DNA from: JAPOUP01 sp965203255 | Lineage (GTDB): Bacteria; Pseudomonadota; Alphaproteobacteria; Rhodobacterales; Rhodobacteraceae | Direction of reading: 5' to 3' | DNA length: 64,000 nucleotides | Assembly: GCA_965203255.1 (NCBI GenBank) | Contig: OZ241882.1 | Coordinates: 4,030,001 to 4,094,000, forward strand | In this document: positions 9,205 through 18,516 of the stretch, one piece after another | How the letters are laid out: each line of letters opens with the position of its first letter | Numbering within the stretch: position 1 is the first letter of the stretch | The notes under the pieces: generated by a model | Seen by the model: the letters and a program-made list of their open reading frames with translations, nothing else | Database searches by the model: none | What the model was told of the DNA's origin: nothing | Position numbers and translations under genes: made by a program

Positions 9205-9305
9205 GTCCCCACGATGGCCGACGGGACGCCGCCCGACGCGCTGGGAGAGCGCAGGCGGGAATAGGATCACCCACATAAGTGCGGGCTGTTGTAAGACCCC
9301 GATCC
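9205..9305 (+). pseudogene. Tail of the Tn5/IS4-like transposase and element end
   Basis: Codons VPTMADGTPPDALGERRRE with TAG at about 9263 complete the frame left at 4543. The following bases, up to about 9300 (GATCACCCACATAAG and on to TTGTAAG), recur as a minus-strand remnant at 38598-38650 and so represent the right end of this IS4-like element. Confidence 0.7.
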
Positions 9306-9525
9306 CGCAAATCGCCGAAACTTTCGCCAACCGGACAGCCGTCCGGTCATTGGCCATGCACCTCTGGAACACCCGGCCGACGCGATACCGCCGCTCCAGC
9401 CGTCAGCGGGCCAGCGGATCGGCTAGCGGGAACCGCTGGACTTGTAATAAATTTTGATTTCAACAAGGCGTTTTTGTGGTATAAATTCGGTGTTTGCTGC
9501 CGAAACAACGCCAAAGGAGGATTGA
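9306..9525. other. Non-coding stretch upstream of small operon
   Basis: No gene recognised. The composition changes from GC-rich IS sequence to AT-rich sequence at about 9440, and the promoter of the following small operon should lie there (for example TTGTGGTATAAATT near 9473-9487). GGAGGATTGAC precedes a 9-codon frame at 9526-9555. Confidence 0.3.
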
Positions 9526-9552
9526 CATGGGACAAACTTGGAATACGTCGGC

Positions 9553-9879
9553 ATGACCGACCAAGCCATCAGTACTGTCGACCGACTGAACGAACTTCGC
9601 TTTGTCGTTGTGGGGAACGACGAACGCGGCTTCATTGCGGTCCGCATCGAACGCTACATCGCGGCACAAGGCAAGAATGTTGACGAAGTGCAGAACCGCC
9701 TGCGCATTGCGTATCGCGCCGAACTTGATGATTCCGTAGCCCGAACGGGGAAGCCGTTTGGGGACATTCCGCCAGCACCGGACAAGTACCGGGCGATGTT
9801 CGAAGACAACGATGGGTGCGTTGAACGCGGAACGATTTTCGACAGTCGTCCGTATGAACTTGTGCAGATTGCCGCGTAA
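9553..9879 (+). CDS. Small hypothetical protein, possibly HicB-like antitoxin
   Basis: Reading from ATG 9553 gives a 108-residue acidic protein (MTDQAISTVDRLNELRFVVV). Its FVVVGNDERGFIAVRIERYI segment resembles the beta-strand start of HicB-type antitoxins, but no C-terminal HTH is evident and I do not assign it. The ATG overlaps the TGA of a 9-codon leader frame (9526-9555) that has the only good ribosome binding site, so translation may be coupled. The next frame starts 2 bases after its stop, giving a two-gene operon. The second gene is broken. Confidence 0.5.
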   Translation: MTDQAISTVDRLNELRFVVVGNDERGFIAVRIERYIAAQGKNVDEVQNRLRIAYRAELDDSVARTGKPFGDIPPAPDKYRAMFEDNDGCVERGTIFDSRPYELVQIAA

Positions 9880-9881
9880 CT

Positions 9882-10142
9882 ATGTCAGCGTTTCCGTTAC
9901 AGGCATGGCCGTCATTGCTAGACTATTGCGGATGGCTGGAGTCATAAGGCGGTCAGGTAGAACATGACAAAAATCAGTGGGGCACCTTCACAAGATTGAT
10001 TGCGCCAGACAAACTGAAATATGTCGATGTGGCCGACCTTGACGAAGACGACCGAATAGGGCCGGAACTTCTGGAGCAGATTGAAACTCGGCTTGGCGTC
10101 ACATCAAAATGGACACCATCGTTTGACAAGGAACCAACGTAG
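9882..10142 (+). pseudogene. Hypothetical protein with nonsense codon
   Basis: ATG 9882 opens MSAFPLQAWPSLLDYCGWLE, meets TAA at 9945-9947, and continues in the same frame as GGQVEHDKNQWGTFTRLIAP and on to FDKEPT with TAG at 10140. A single C-to-T change (CAA to TAA) explains the lesion, so it is recent. The family is unknown to me. Coupled to the gene upstream. Confidence 0.5.
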
Positions 10143-10165
10143 ATCGTCCACACAAATCACGTTGA

Positions 10166-10196
10166 CGCCCCGCGGGCATGGTTGCCTAGCGGGGCG
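10166..10196 (+). terminator. Possible intrinsic terminator
   Basis: CGCCCCGC and GCGGGGCG form a perfect 8-bp stem around a 15-base loop, 24 bases after the stop of the small operon. The T-tract behind it is weak. Confidence 0.35.
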
Positions 10197-10227
10197 CCGT
10201 CATTCTGGCCCGCCAACAATTCCTCAC

Positions 10228-11213
10228 GTGTCAAGACTGCGCCCCCGACGAAAGCCCGTTGTCGGCAGTCAGTTCATCGAATTTCAGAGGGTTCCCGACC
10301 ATCCCCGGGGGGTACAGCATCGGCCATCTGGTCGATCGTGTCCTTTTTCCTGATGTTGTTACGGTGCGCAAACTCGGTGACTTACTTCTCAAGGTGCTTC
10401 GGTGACATCTCCTGATAGATGCCATCGTTCCCCCGCTTCATCATGGACCAGAAGGACTCCATGCCGTTTTTATGTGCCTGTTCCCGGACGTATTCGGTTA
10501 CGGAGTGATTGACGCTCTCATGTTCGGAGAAAGGCTTGAGTGCGTTGTAGACCGCCGCTATCAGTATAGACCTTCGCGCCCAGCTTGGTCTTTTCGGCGA
10601 AAAGCCCGCGACGTGCGGCGTGTCAGTTTTTTGCATATGGCAGGCGACCACCTTGTTGGTTTCCCGATCCTTGATTCCGGCAACCGCTTCTTTGCCAACA
10701 ACGCCGCATCCCGTGCTCTTGAGTTCCCTGCGCTTGGCAAGACTCATGTTCTTCCGCTTGCCACCGAATTAGGTCTCGTCGGCTTCGACCGGCCTGGAGA
10801 ACAGTTCCTCGCCCGTCTCGCTTGCCGTGCGCAATCGGTGCATCAGGAACCAAGCGGATTTTTGGCTGATGCCCAATTCTCGGTGCAGGCGCATGGACGA
10901 CACGCCCTTGATGTTGGACGTGTAGAGATACAGGCCAATCGCCCATTCTTGGTGCGACAGGTGCGAACGGTGCATGATGGTTCCGACGCGCACGGTGAAC
11001 ATGGCCTTGTTCACGCAGTCGCGGCAACGGTGCGTCTGCGACGTGTGCTTGATGTTGCAATGGACGTTTAAGGAGCCGCTCAAGTGCATCAAGAATCATG
11101 CACACAATTCCGATCATGTTGCGCTAACCGCCTCGTCACTACGTTATCCTGATCCTCAATTGAGGACTTGACGCGAAAAATGGCACTGAAACCTGCTAAC
11201 CGAATGCCATTGG
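10228..11213 (-). pseudogene. IS1595-family element with broken transposase
   Basis: Minus-strand transposase fragment read from about 11117 downward. It has CRDCVNKAMFTVRVGTIMHR (zinc-ribbon region), WAIGLYLYTSNIKGVSSMRL, then HRELGISQKSAWFLMHRLRT, then EADET followed by TAA where the family has a tyrosine (DETYFGGK), then FGGKRKNMSLAKR. Further on come VNHSVTEYVREQAHKNGMES, FWSMMKRG and HLEK, followed by a second TAA before VTEFAHRNNIR. A frameshift near 10300 precedes the C-terminus. The right end is the 18-mer CTAACCGAATGCCATTGG (11196-11213), also found at 60361. The left end was not located. Confidence 0.75.
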
Positions 11214-11247
11214 CCGGACGAGTTGACCGGCCCGAAACGCTGACCTA

Positions 11248-12495
11248 GTGGTTCATGCAAAACAAAAGAGTCCATATTTCATGCCGGACTTTCAGCCGCC
11301 GCCATCTCCTGGAGCTTCCTGTGCCCGCGCTTCCACGACGCCACCAGATCCTCCGGATTCCGGCTCCAGCGGAACGGGCGGGCGTCGCTGGCGTTGTGGT
11401 GCTCGATGTAGCCCTCGACCGCCGCGACGCAGTCGTCGAGCGAGTCGAAGACGGCGTCCTTCAGCCGCTGCCTCGTCAGCTCCGGGAAGAAGCCCTCGAC
11501 GGCGTTCATCCACGACGCCGATGTCGGGGTGAAATGGAATGTCCAGTCGGGACGGTCCCTCAGCCATTCGTGGACCTCGGCGGACTTATGGGAGGACACG
11601 TTGCCGGGGATGACGTGCACCGGGGTGCCCGGCTCGATCCCTTCGGCGACATGGCCGGGGAAGGCGGTGAACTCCGCCGACCGGTGCCGCTCCACCGTCT
11701 GCCCGACCACCTTTCCGGTGGCGACGTCGAGGGCCGCCAGCAGGCAGGTCGTGCCGTTGCGCCTGTAGTCGCGCGTCCTGGTCTCCGCATGCCCCGGCTT
11801 CATCGGGAGGGGCCTCTGGGTCCGCCCAAGTGCCTGAATCCGCGTCTTTCCGTCGACCGACAGCACGACGGCGTGGTCCGGCGGGTCGACATACAGGCCC
11901 ACGACGTCGCGGACCTTGATCTCGAAACGTGGGTCGCGGGAGACCTTGAACGTCCTGACCTGGTGCGGCCTGAGCCCGTTGCGCTTCAGGATGCTGGCAC
12001 GTCCGGGGCGGTCAGCGCCAGCCTCCTCCCCAGCGCCTGCAGTGTCCAGTGCCGGGCGTGCGGCGGCGGCGGCGGCGGGATCGCGAGGTCGACCACGGCC
12101 CTCACCGTTCCGTCCGGGGTCGGCTCCAGTCCCGGAGGGCGGGTCGCGTCCCGCAGCAGCCCGTCCACGCCCTGCCCAGGGAAGCGGTCCCACCAGCGCT
12201 CCACGGTCGACCGGCACTTTCCGGTCCGCCGCATGGCCTCCGCCGCGCCGCCCCCCGACCCGGGGCCGGGGATGATCCGGACACGCCAGACGTGCTTCTG
12301 GATGCTCCGCCGGTCCTTCGCGATCCGTTCGAGGCGTTCGCGGTCGCCGTCCGAAAGCCTGATTTCCTGTCTTTTCGGTTTCCTGCCCATTGCCCTGCCT
12401 GCTTCCTTATGGTTGTTACGGGGCCGCCTGACGGCGACAGGAAGACAGTGGCACGCTTCACGGACAAATGCAAGCATCTGTCTTCAGTCAACCAC
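11248..12495 (-). mobile_element. IS630-family element flanked by TA
   Basis: The left end GTGGTT at 11248 and the right end AACCAC finishing at 12495 form short inverted repeats, each flanked by TA (11246-11247, 12496-12497), the IS630/Tc1 target duplication. It holds one frameshifted transposase. Confidence 0.8.
11279..12390 (-). pseudogene. IS630-family transposase, frameshifted
   Basis: Starts at ATG 12390 (MGRKPKRQEIRLSDGDRERL), followed by a helix-turn-helix region (SIQKHVWRVR onward, CRSTVERWWDRF). Near 11995 the frame shifts and the catalytic domain continues: LKRNGLRPHQVRTFKVSRDP, then VVLSVDGKTRIQALGRTQ (first D), then VHVIPGNVSSHKS (family D replaced by G in IPGN), then FTPTSASWMNAVEGFF (E). 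The missing middle aspartate is a further sign of decay. A related fragment lies at 42175-42462. Confidence 0.75.
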
Positions 12496-12497
12496 TA

Positions 12498-12869
12498 GGC
12501 TATCCAGCCACCCTCTGCACGCCGGCAGCGGCGACCGGACAAGGCCGACATTGCGTTCAGAAAAACGCGGCGTGCAGTCGAAATCACGCTCTTCCAAGGG
12601 GGCCGCCGACAGCCTCAACCCTTTGTCTCTGCACGTGTCGCATGCAGCGGGATTTGCCCCGGCCTTCGCCTTCTTCGGGTATACCCAAAGTGTCGAGATA
12701 TAGTGTAACTTCGCAATTGAGATCGACAAACTTCCCCTATGTTGTGGTGCGGACAAGCCGTGAATCTGTGCCGCACACAGGAAACAATCCCCAACAGTCC
12801 TGTCGAGGCCGGTGGCGGTGATCCAGAAGGCTGGGCAACCAGATCAACAATGGTCCACTGGCGGTCAAC
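12498..12869. other. Stretch without recognisable gene
   Basis: About 370 bases between the IS630 element and the parC stop codon. I find no conserved frame or repeat; short open frames here look accidental. Confidence 0.35.
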
Positions 12870-15215
12870 TCATGAGAATTGGTTGTTCTTCGGAAATCCG
12901 TAGGGCGGACGGCTTCCCACGCTTGCCCGTTTCGCTTTCCAATGGGACATATCTGCCTCATGACGGATTTTACCTCCGCCCATCGACCAGGTCAGTCCCT
13001 TGCTGAAGTCAAATGAGGTGACGTCGGACAGACCATCCTCAAATCCCAGCTTCCTCTGCTTTCCATTGGCGTGGCCGTATTTCTGCAGCCGCACTCCCTT
13101 ACCTCGCGAGATTTCGGGAAGCTCCTCCGCGGCAAAGACCAGGAATCTGCCATTGGTGCTGACAACCGCGATATGGTCGCCTTCGAGTGGTTTGCAGGCC
13201 CGTGCCAATTCACCGTCACGCAGGTTAAGGATCCGCTTTCCGTTTCGTGTCTGGGCAACCACGTCATTCTCCGGCACGATGAACCCGTTACCTGCGGTCG
13301 AGGCCACCAGCAGCTTTCGGCCAGGAGTGTGGATCAACAGAGCGACGATATCGGCCTCGTTCGGTAGGTCAACCGTAAGTCGAACCGGTTCACCCATGCC
13401 CCGTCCTCCGGGGAGATTTGACGCCGACAGCGTGTAGAACCTGCCGTTCGTTCCGAAGACCAACAGCCTGTCAGTGGTCTCGGCGTGAATGAAATGCCGT
13501 CCCTCGTCGCCATCCCTGAACTTCAGTTCCTGTTCGGGAGGAATGTGTCCCTTCATGGCCCGGATCCAGCCCATTCTCGAGCAAACCACCGTTATCGGCT
13601 CGCGCTCGACCAGCGCTTCCGGGGGTACGTTCCCGATGTCCAAGGCTTCAGCGAACTGGGTGCGGCGACCGCCATTCCCGGAATTCTTCCCAAACTGCGT
13701 TCTGACCTCGCGCAACTGCTCTGCGATCCTGGCTTTCTGGAGTTCTTCATCTTCAAGAAGATCCTCCATCTCGGCGCGTTCCCGCATCAGGTCATCGCGC
13801 TCCTGTCGCAACTCCATTTCCTCGAGCCGTCGCAACGACCTCAGACGCATGTTCAGGATGGCGTCAGCCTGGGTCTCCGAAAGGCTATCGGCATCTTTGT
13901 CCGCTGCAGGAGGACTAACATAATCGGTCTCGGAACTCGCGCGGGTGAAGGTCCGCGACCAGTTTTCGCGCATCAGCGCGGCCTTTGGATTTTCATCGTA
14001 GCGGATGATTTCGATTACGCGATCCAGATTCAGAAAGGCGACGATGAATCCTTCCAGCACTTCAAGTCGCAGGTCGATTTTCCCGAGTCGGTGTCGTGTC
14101 CTACGCAGCAAGACCTCACGCCTATGATCCAGCCATGCGCGCAGTGCTTCCTTTAGCGAACAGACCCTTGGCGTGCGTCCGTCGACCAGAACGTTCATGT
14201 TAAGGCTGAATCTGATCTCGAGATCGGAATTGCGGTAGAGCATGTTCATCAGAATGTCGGGATCGACGTTCTTCGATTTCGGCTCCAGTACGAGCCTGAG
14301 GTCGTCCGCACTCTCGTCGCGGACATCCGCCAGGATTGGCACCTTCCTGGTTTGGATGAGTTCCGCGATTCGCTCGACCAGCTTTGCCTTTGGCACCTGA
14401 TAGGGAATCTCGGTCACGACAATCTGCCATTGGCCGCGCCCTAGCGATTCAACTTCGTGCCTGGCGCGCAGACGAAACGCACCGCGGCCACTTCGATAGG
14501 TCTGGGCGATACTGTTCCGCGGTTCGACGATCACTCCTCCTGTAGGAAAGTCGGGTCCCTGGACGAAGTTCAACAGGGTATCATCGCGGGCATCGGGTGA
14601 CTTGATCAGGTGAAGGCAAGCGTCGCAGAGTTCCACGATGTTGTGTGGCGGAATGTTTGTGGCCATGCCGACGGCAATGCCGCTTGCGCCATTTGCAAGC
14701 AGATTCGGGAAGGTCGCGGGCAAAACGACCGGTTCCTGCAGTGTTCCATCATAATTGTCCCGAAAATCGACGGCATTCTCGTCGAGGCCGTCCATCAAGG
14801 CCTCGGCCGCGTCTGTCATCCTTGCCTCGGTATAGCGGCTGGCGGCAGCGTTGTCGCCATCGATGTTTCCGAAATTCCCCTGCCCATCAACCAGCGGATA
14901 ACGCACGCTGAATTCCTGAGCCAACCGTACCATGGCGTCGTAGATCGCAGCGTCGCTGTGAGGATGGTAATTTCCCATCACGTCGCCACTGATCTTGGCC
15001 GACTTTCGGAAGCCGCCGCTGGACCCCAGTCGGAGTTCCCGCATTGCATAGAGAATGCGCCGATGCACGGGTTTGAGGCCATCGCGTGCATCCGGCAACG
15101 CGCGATGCATGATGGTGGACAGCGCATAGGTCAGGTATCGCTCGCCGATGGCGCGGCTTAGCGGCTCAAGGGTCGAGAGTGACCTTATATTGGGGTCGTC
15201 AGGGAAACTGCTCAT
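12870..15215 (-). CDS. parC: DNA topoisomerase IV subunit A
   Basis: A 781-residue protein with the ParC/GyrA breakage-reunion domain: LPDARDGLKPVHRRILYAM, then YHPHSDAAIYDAMVRLAQ, then RYPLVDGQGNFGNIDGD, and the catalytic tyrosine in AAASRYTEARM (Tyr128). The C-terminal part has beta-pinwheel-like repeats (LLVFGTNGRFYTL, LLVASTAGNGFIV, IAVVSTNGRFLVF). Length and the short C-terminal domain fit alphaproteobacterial ParC rather than GyrA. With ParE it decatenates chromosomes. The normally invariant glycine of HPHGD is serine here (residue 87), and the position equivalent to E. coli Ser80 is alanine, as often in alphaproteobacteria. Intact. Confidence 0.93.
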   Translation of the reverse strand: MSSFPDDPNIRSLSTLEPLSRAIGERYLTYALSTIMHRALPDARDGLKPVHRRILYAMRELRLGSSGGFRKSAKISGDVMGNYHPHSDAAIYDAMVRLAQEFSVRYPLVDGQGNFGNIDGDNAAASRYTEARMTDAAEALMDGLDENAVDFRDNYDGTLQEPVVLPATFPNLLANGASGIAVGMATNIPPHNIVELCDACLHLIKSPDARDDTLLNFVQGPDFPTGGVIVEPRNSIAQTYRSGRGAFRLRARHEVESLGRGQWQIVVTEIPYQVPKAKLVERIAELIQTRKVPILADVRDESADDLRLVLEPKSKNVDPDILMNMLYRNSDLEIRFSLNMNVLVDGRTPRVCSLKEALRAWLDHRREVLLRRTRHRLGKIDLRLEVLEGFIVAFLNLDRVIEIIRYDENPKAALMRENWSRTFTRASSETDYVSPPAADKDADSLSETQADAILNMRLRSLRRLEEMELRQERDDLMRERAEMEDLLEDEELQKARIAEQLREVRTQFGKNSGNGGRRTQFAEALDIGNVPPEALVEREPITVVCSRMGWIRAMKGHIPPEQELKFRDGDEGRHFIHAETTDRLLVFGTNGRFYTLSASNLPGGRGMGEPVRLTVDLPNEADIVALLIHTPGRKLLVASTAGNGFIVPENDVVAQTRNGKRILNLRDGELARACKPLEGDHIAVVSTNGRFLVFAAEELPEISRGKGVRLQKYGHANGKQRKLGFEDGLSDVTSFDFSKGLTWSMGGGKIRHEADMSHWKAKRASVGSRPPYGFPKNNQFS

Positions 15216-15349
15216 AGATACTGCAATAGCACTTGCACGCAGTCGGGAACAAGAGTTGCGTTGACCAACCCCCTAACCGAACTGAAGGAAATTATCAGGT
15301 GCCATGCGCCTTCAATCAGTTGCGGACATTGGGCTCGGAGTCAGTCGCT

Positions 15350-16891
15350 TCATGTGCCGCCATAGGAATAGACCGGCTTCCAGTCGGTGCCCCAAATGCC
15401 GCGCCAGAATCCAGTCAACATCGAGTTCTGGATCGGCCGCCCTCCGCGCCAGAGGTCGGCCTCTTGCCTTGAATGCCGCTGAAAGAATACATCGATTCGC
15501 GCTGATAGACCGGCAATCGTTTCGAGATGCGTTGGATCACTGGCCAGGTTCCGTGTCTCATGTGGGTCGGCAACAACATCATACAGAGCGTCCGGTAGAT
15601 CCGGTGAACCTTCGCGCCGGAAGCGCTTGAAAAAGGCCCATCTCGGTGTGCGGATGATGCGCGTCTCCTCCTGCTCCGCAAACACCTCGTCCTCGCTCCA
15701 GTCACGGATTTCCGCGCCATGAAGCAAGGGGGCGAAAGATCTGCTCGGTCCATTTCCGTCGAATTCCGCTCCCACATAGTCAAGGATTGTCGAATGGAGA
15801 TCCATATTCGAAATATGGAGGTCGGATTGGCCGGGCGGCAGAATTCCGGGACGATGCGCAATCAGAGGAACGGAATGCGCTGCGAGGTGAAGGTTGGAAG
15901 GATAGGTCGAGGCACCGTGGCCCCAGAAGCCGTGATGGCCCAGCGAAAGGCCGTGATCGGCAGTGAATATGACCAGAGCGTCAGGAGCGGCTCTCAGAAT
16001 GCGGCCCACCGCCTCATCAACCATACTGATCTGGCTGTAGTAGTTGCGTAAGGAAGGAAGGTGGTTTGGTGCGCGCATAAGCATGGAGAAGTCCAGCCCG
16101 CCTCCGCTTGCGGATTTGACCATGTCATAGTTGGCGACCGCTTCAGCTGAGACCCCCAATCGTGGAACGGAGTCCATTGGGCATCTGTCATACAGGCCGG
16201 AAAACCGGTTGCGCGCGCCATCGTTTGTCGCGGGCCAGTGGCCGTAAGGCGCGGGAAACGGAACGAAGGCAAAGAATGGCCCGTCATTCCCTCCAATGAA
16301 CTCGAGTGCCTTGTTGGTGAAAAAATCCACTGCATGGCCCCGGTGCACGTAGCTGCGCCCGTTATCCGTGATCCGATTGCCATAGAACGATCGAACGTGC
16401 CCATGTTCCATCGTCACCCAATCGTCCCAACCAGGGCCCGGCGATGCCGTTTCTCCAAGATGGTACTTTCCGAAGATGCCGGTTCGGTATCCGAGCGCCT
16501 TGAGCCGTTCTGGCAATGTCGAAAGCCCCTGCAGTGCATGCCACCCCGCAGGCCATTCGTCGGCGTTGCGGTCATCTATCCAGGAATGCACGCCGTGCTG
16601 CGAAGGCAGAAGTCCGGTTAGCACCGACGCACGGCATGGAGAACAGAACGCGTTTGGGCAAAAGGCCCGGTCGAACCTCAGCCCGGATGCGGCCATGGCA
16701 TCGATGTTCGGACTATGGATTTCGGAATTGCCATGACATCCCAGCGTTGCCGCCTGCTGGTTATCAGACATGATGAGAATGACATCTGGATGGCGCAACC
16801 CTTGAATCCTTGTGTGACGATTCTTCTTGACGATCGAATGAAAACTGAACTTGAATTCAGATTCAAGAAATGAGCGAGATATGCACCGCAC
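15350..16891 (-). CDS. Type I sulfatase
   Basis: Alkaline-phosphatase-superfamily sulfatase. HPDVILIMSDNQQAATLG gives the metal-binding Asp and Asn. FCSPCRASVLTG is the formylglycine motif CxPxR (Cys83 to Arg87 from the longest start), so an FGE-type enzyme must activate it. VIFTADHGLSLGHHGFWGHG supplies further metal ligands. The organic sulfate substrate is not apparent. No signal peptide is visible, so it is likely cytoplasmic. The longest start (16891) would overlap the divergent TetR gene by 22 bases; a TTG at 16798 just before RHPDVILIMSD, behind AAGG, is a plausible true start. Divergent from the TetR-TRAP operon, which suggests a sulfated substrate imported by that transporter (inference). 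Confidence 0.85.
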   Translation of the reverse strand: MRCISRSFLESEFKFSFHSIVKKNRHTRIQGLRHPDVILIMSDNQQAATLGCHGNSEIHSPNIDAMAASGLRFDRAFCPNAFCSPCRASVLTGLLPSQHGVHSWIDDRNADEWPAGWHALQGLSTLPERLKALGYRTGIFGKYHLGETASPGPGWDDWVTMEHGHVRSFYGNRITDNGRSYVHRGHAVDFFTNKALEFIGGNDGPFFAFVPFPAPYGHWPATNDGARNRFSGLYDRCPMDSVPRLGVSAEAVANYDMVKSASGGGLDFSMLMRAPNHLPSLRNYYSQISMVDEAVGRILRAAPDALVIFTADHGLSLGHHGFWGHGASTYPSNLHLAAHSVPLIAHRPGILPPGQSDLHISNMDLHSTILDYVGAEFDGNGPSRSFAPLLHGAEIRDWSEDEVFAEQEETRIIRTPRWAFFKRFRREGSPDLPDALYDVVADPHETRNLASDPTHLETIAGLSARIDVFFQRHSRQEADLWRGGRPIQNSMLTGFWRGIWGTDWKPVYSYGGT

Positions 16892-17532
16892 TCATGCTTG
16901 ATACTGTCCAGCCCAAACAGCGACGCAGCCGTGCTCGCCGAGAGGCCATGATTGACCTCGGTGAACGGCTTCTGAACGAGCGTGATCTTCAGGAGGTTTC
17001 GGTTGCGGAACTCACGCGGGCACTCGGCTGTTCAACAGGATCATTCTACACCTGTTTTGCCGACAAGACGGCATTTTTCGTTGAAGTGCAGCACCGTGTC
17101 AGTGCGGGGCTTGACAAGCGGATTCGGGAGGTGTTCGAGATGGCGAACCTCTCTGATATGCCGGCGGCGAAACGATTCGCGCTCTGCGTTGAATTCACAT
17201 TGGCGTACTTTCGTGCGCACAGCGGCCTCATCCGCTGCGCGTTGCGATACGAACATCAAATTCCCGATGCATGGGCGCCAAACAGGGCGTCAGCACAGCG
17301 CATTGCGGACGCGGTCGCAAATGATCTGCAACCGGACGTTGCCCACCGGTTGAGAATTGCTGTTCAGCTTGCGTTCGGAACCATGGTCAATGCGCTATTG
17401 CACGACCCTGGCCCAATGAGGCTGAAGGATCCAATGTTCGCGGCCGAGATCATCGGTGCGCTGTCCCCCTTTCTCAACGAGGCATGGCATAGACCTGCCG
17501 AACCATTCCATCAACAGGGAGAAATCACATGA
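16870..17532 (+). CDS. TetR/AcrR-family regulator
   Basis: A 220-residue protein with an N-terminal TetR helix-turn-helix: AMIDLGERLLNERDLQEVSV, AELTRALGCSTGSFYTCFAD and KTAFFVEVQ are the classic pattern. The C-terminal ligand domain is all-helical. The start could also be ATG 16894 (MLDTVQPKQRRSR), which would leave room for a promoter. Its TGA overlaps the ATG of dctP, so it is cotranscribed with the TRAP genes and probably regulates them and the divergent sulfatase. Confidence 0.88.
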   Translation: MSEICTALMLDTVQPKQRRSRARREAMIDLGERLLNERDLQEVSVAELTRALGCSTGSFYTCFADKTAFFVEVQHRVSAGLDKRIREVFEMANLSDMPAAKRFALCVEFTLAYFRAHSGLIRCALRYEHQIPDAWAPNRASAQRIADAVANDLQPDVAHRLRIAVQLAFGTMVNALLHDPGPMRLKDPMFAAEIIGALSPFLNEAWHRPAEPFHQQGEIT

Positions 17533-18512
17533 AAATCCTGATTGCATCTGCGCTGTCAGTAGGCTTGGGGCTCGCAGCGGCCCACGCAAAGGAGTTGCGC
17601 CTAAGCGCCGCGCCGCCGCCCAACTCGCCATGGGGCCAGGTCACGCAGAAATTTGTCGATAAGGTCGCCGAGATCTCCGGCGGCGAACTGACCGTAAAGG
17701 CATTCATGGGATCCAAGCTCGGCGGCGAACAGGACGTCGTCAAGCAGATCGCGCGGGGGAGGATTGACATGGGAGTGATGTCCAACACCGCTGTTTCACT
17801 GGTTGTGCCGGAATTTGGACTGTTGGCTTCGCCTTACGCCTTTGACAGCGCGGAGCAGTTCGACTGTGTTGCGGATGACCATCTTCTGGACACTTACGGA
17901 GAGGAATTCGATGCCGCAGGGATCCGCACACTGAGTTGGATGGAGGTTGGGTATCAGGTCATTTTTTCGAAGAATCCGTTCCGGACGCCTGCGGACCTTG
18001 CAGCCGTCAAGGTACGTACGGCACCGTCGATTACCGACACCCTGTTCATCGGTCAGACCAATGCTACGACTGTGCCATTGAGCCCCGCGGATACAATCCC
18101 GGCCCTAAAGACCGGACAGGTGGATGCGGCAACCCAGCTTTCCGTATTCGGGATAGTCACAGGGTATCCGGCAGTGGCCCCGAACATCGTGTTGACCCGA
18201 CACCAGCACCAGGTAGGCGGAATCATCATTTCCAGGCGCACCTGGGAAAGCCTGGATGATCGGGAACGGGAATGGATGGAGGAAGCCGCGCCTGTTTTCC
18301 TGGAACTTCGTGACATGATCCGAGGCGCTGAGGGTGCGCTTCTAGCCAAAGCGGCCGGAGAAGGTGCCACAGTCATTGAGTTGACAGACGACGAACTGTC
18401 CGAGTGGAAAGCCCTGGCGGCTAAAGCGCAGGATGAGATACTGCTCGAGATGGGTGCGGCGGCGAGTGCCAAATGGGAAGAGATCGCGGCGGCGAAGGCG
18501 CTGTGCCCGTGA
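17529..18512 (+). CDS. dctP: TRAP transporter substrate-binding protein
   Basis: A 327-residue periplasmic DctP-family protein. The signal peptide MKILIASALSVGLGLAAAHA is followed by the mature fold: LSAAPPPNSPWGQVTQKFVD, GSKLGGEQDVVKQIARGRID, then PFRTPADLAAVKVRTAPSIT with the conserved arginine that binds the substrate carboxylate. Ligand unknown; TRAP binding proteins usually take organic acids. Overlaps the TetR stop by four bases. First of dctP-dctQ-dctM. Confidence 0.9.
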   Translation: MKILIASALSVGLGLAAAHAKELRLSAAPPPNSPWGQVTQKFVDKVAEISGGELTVKAFMGSKLGGEQDVVKQIARGRIDMGVMSNTAVSLVVPEFGLLASPYAFDSAEQFDCVADDHLLDTYGEEFDAAGIRTLSWMEVGYQVIFSKNPFRTPADLAAVKVRTAPSITDTLFIGQTNATTVPLSPADTIPALKTGQVDAATQLSVFGIVTGYPAVAPNIVLTRHQHQVGGIIISRRTWESLDDREREWMEEAAPVFLELRDMIRGAEGALLAKAAGEGATVIELTDDELSEWKALAAKAQDEILLEMGAAASAKWEEIAAAKALCP

Positions 18513-18516
18513 TCCT

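Noticed and set aside
10379..10770. Recoding of TAA as tyrosine
   Set aside because: Housekeeping genes in the window use TAA, TAG and TGA as ordinary stops, and this transposase also has a frameshift.
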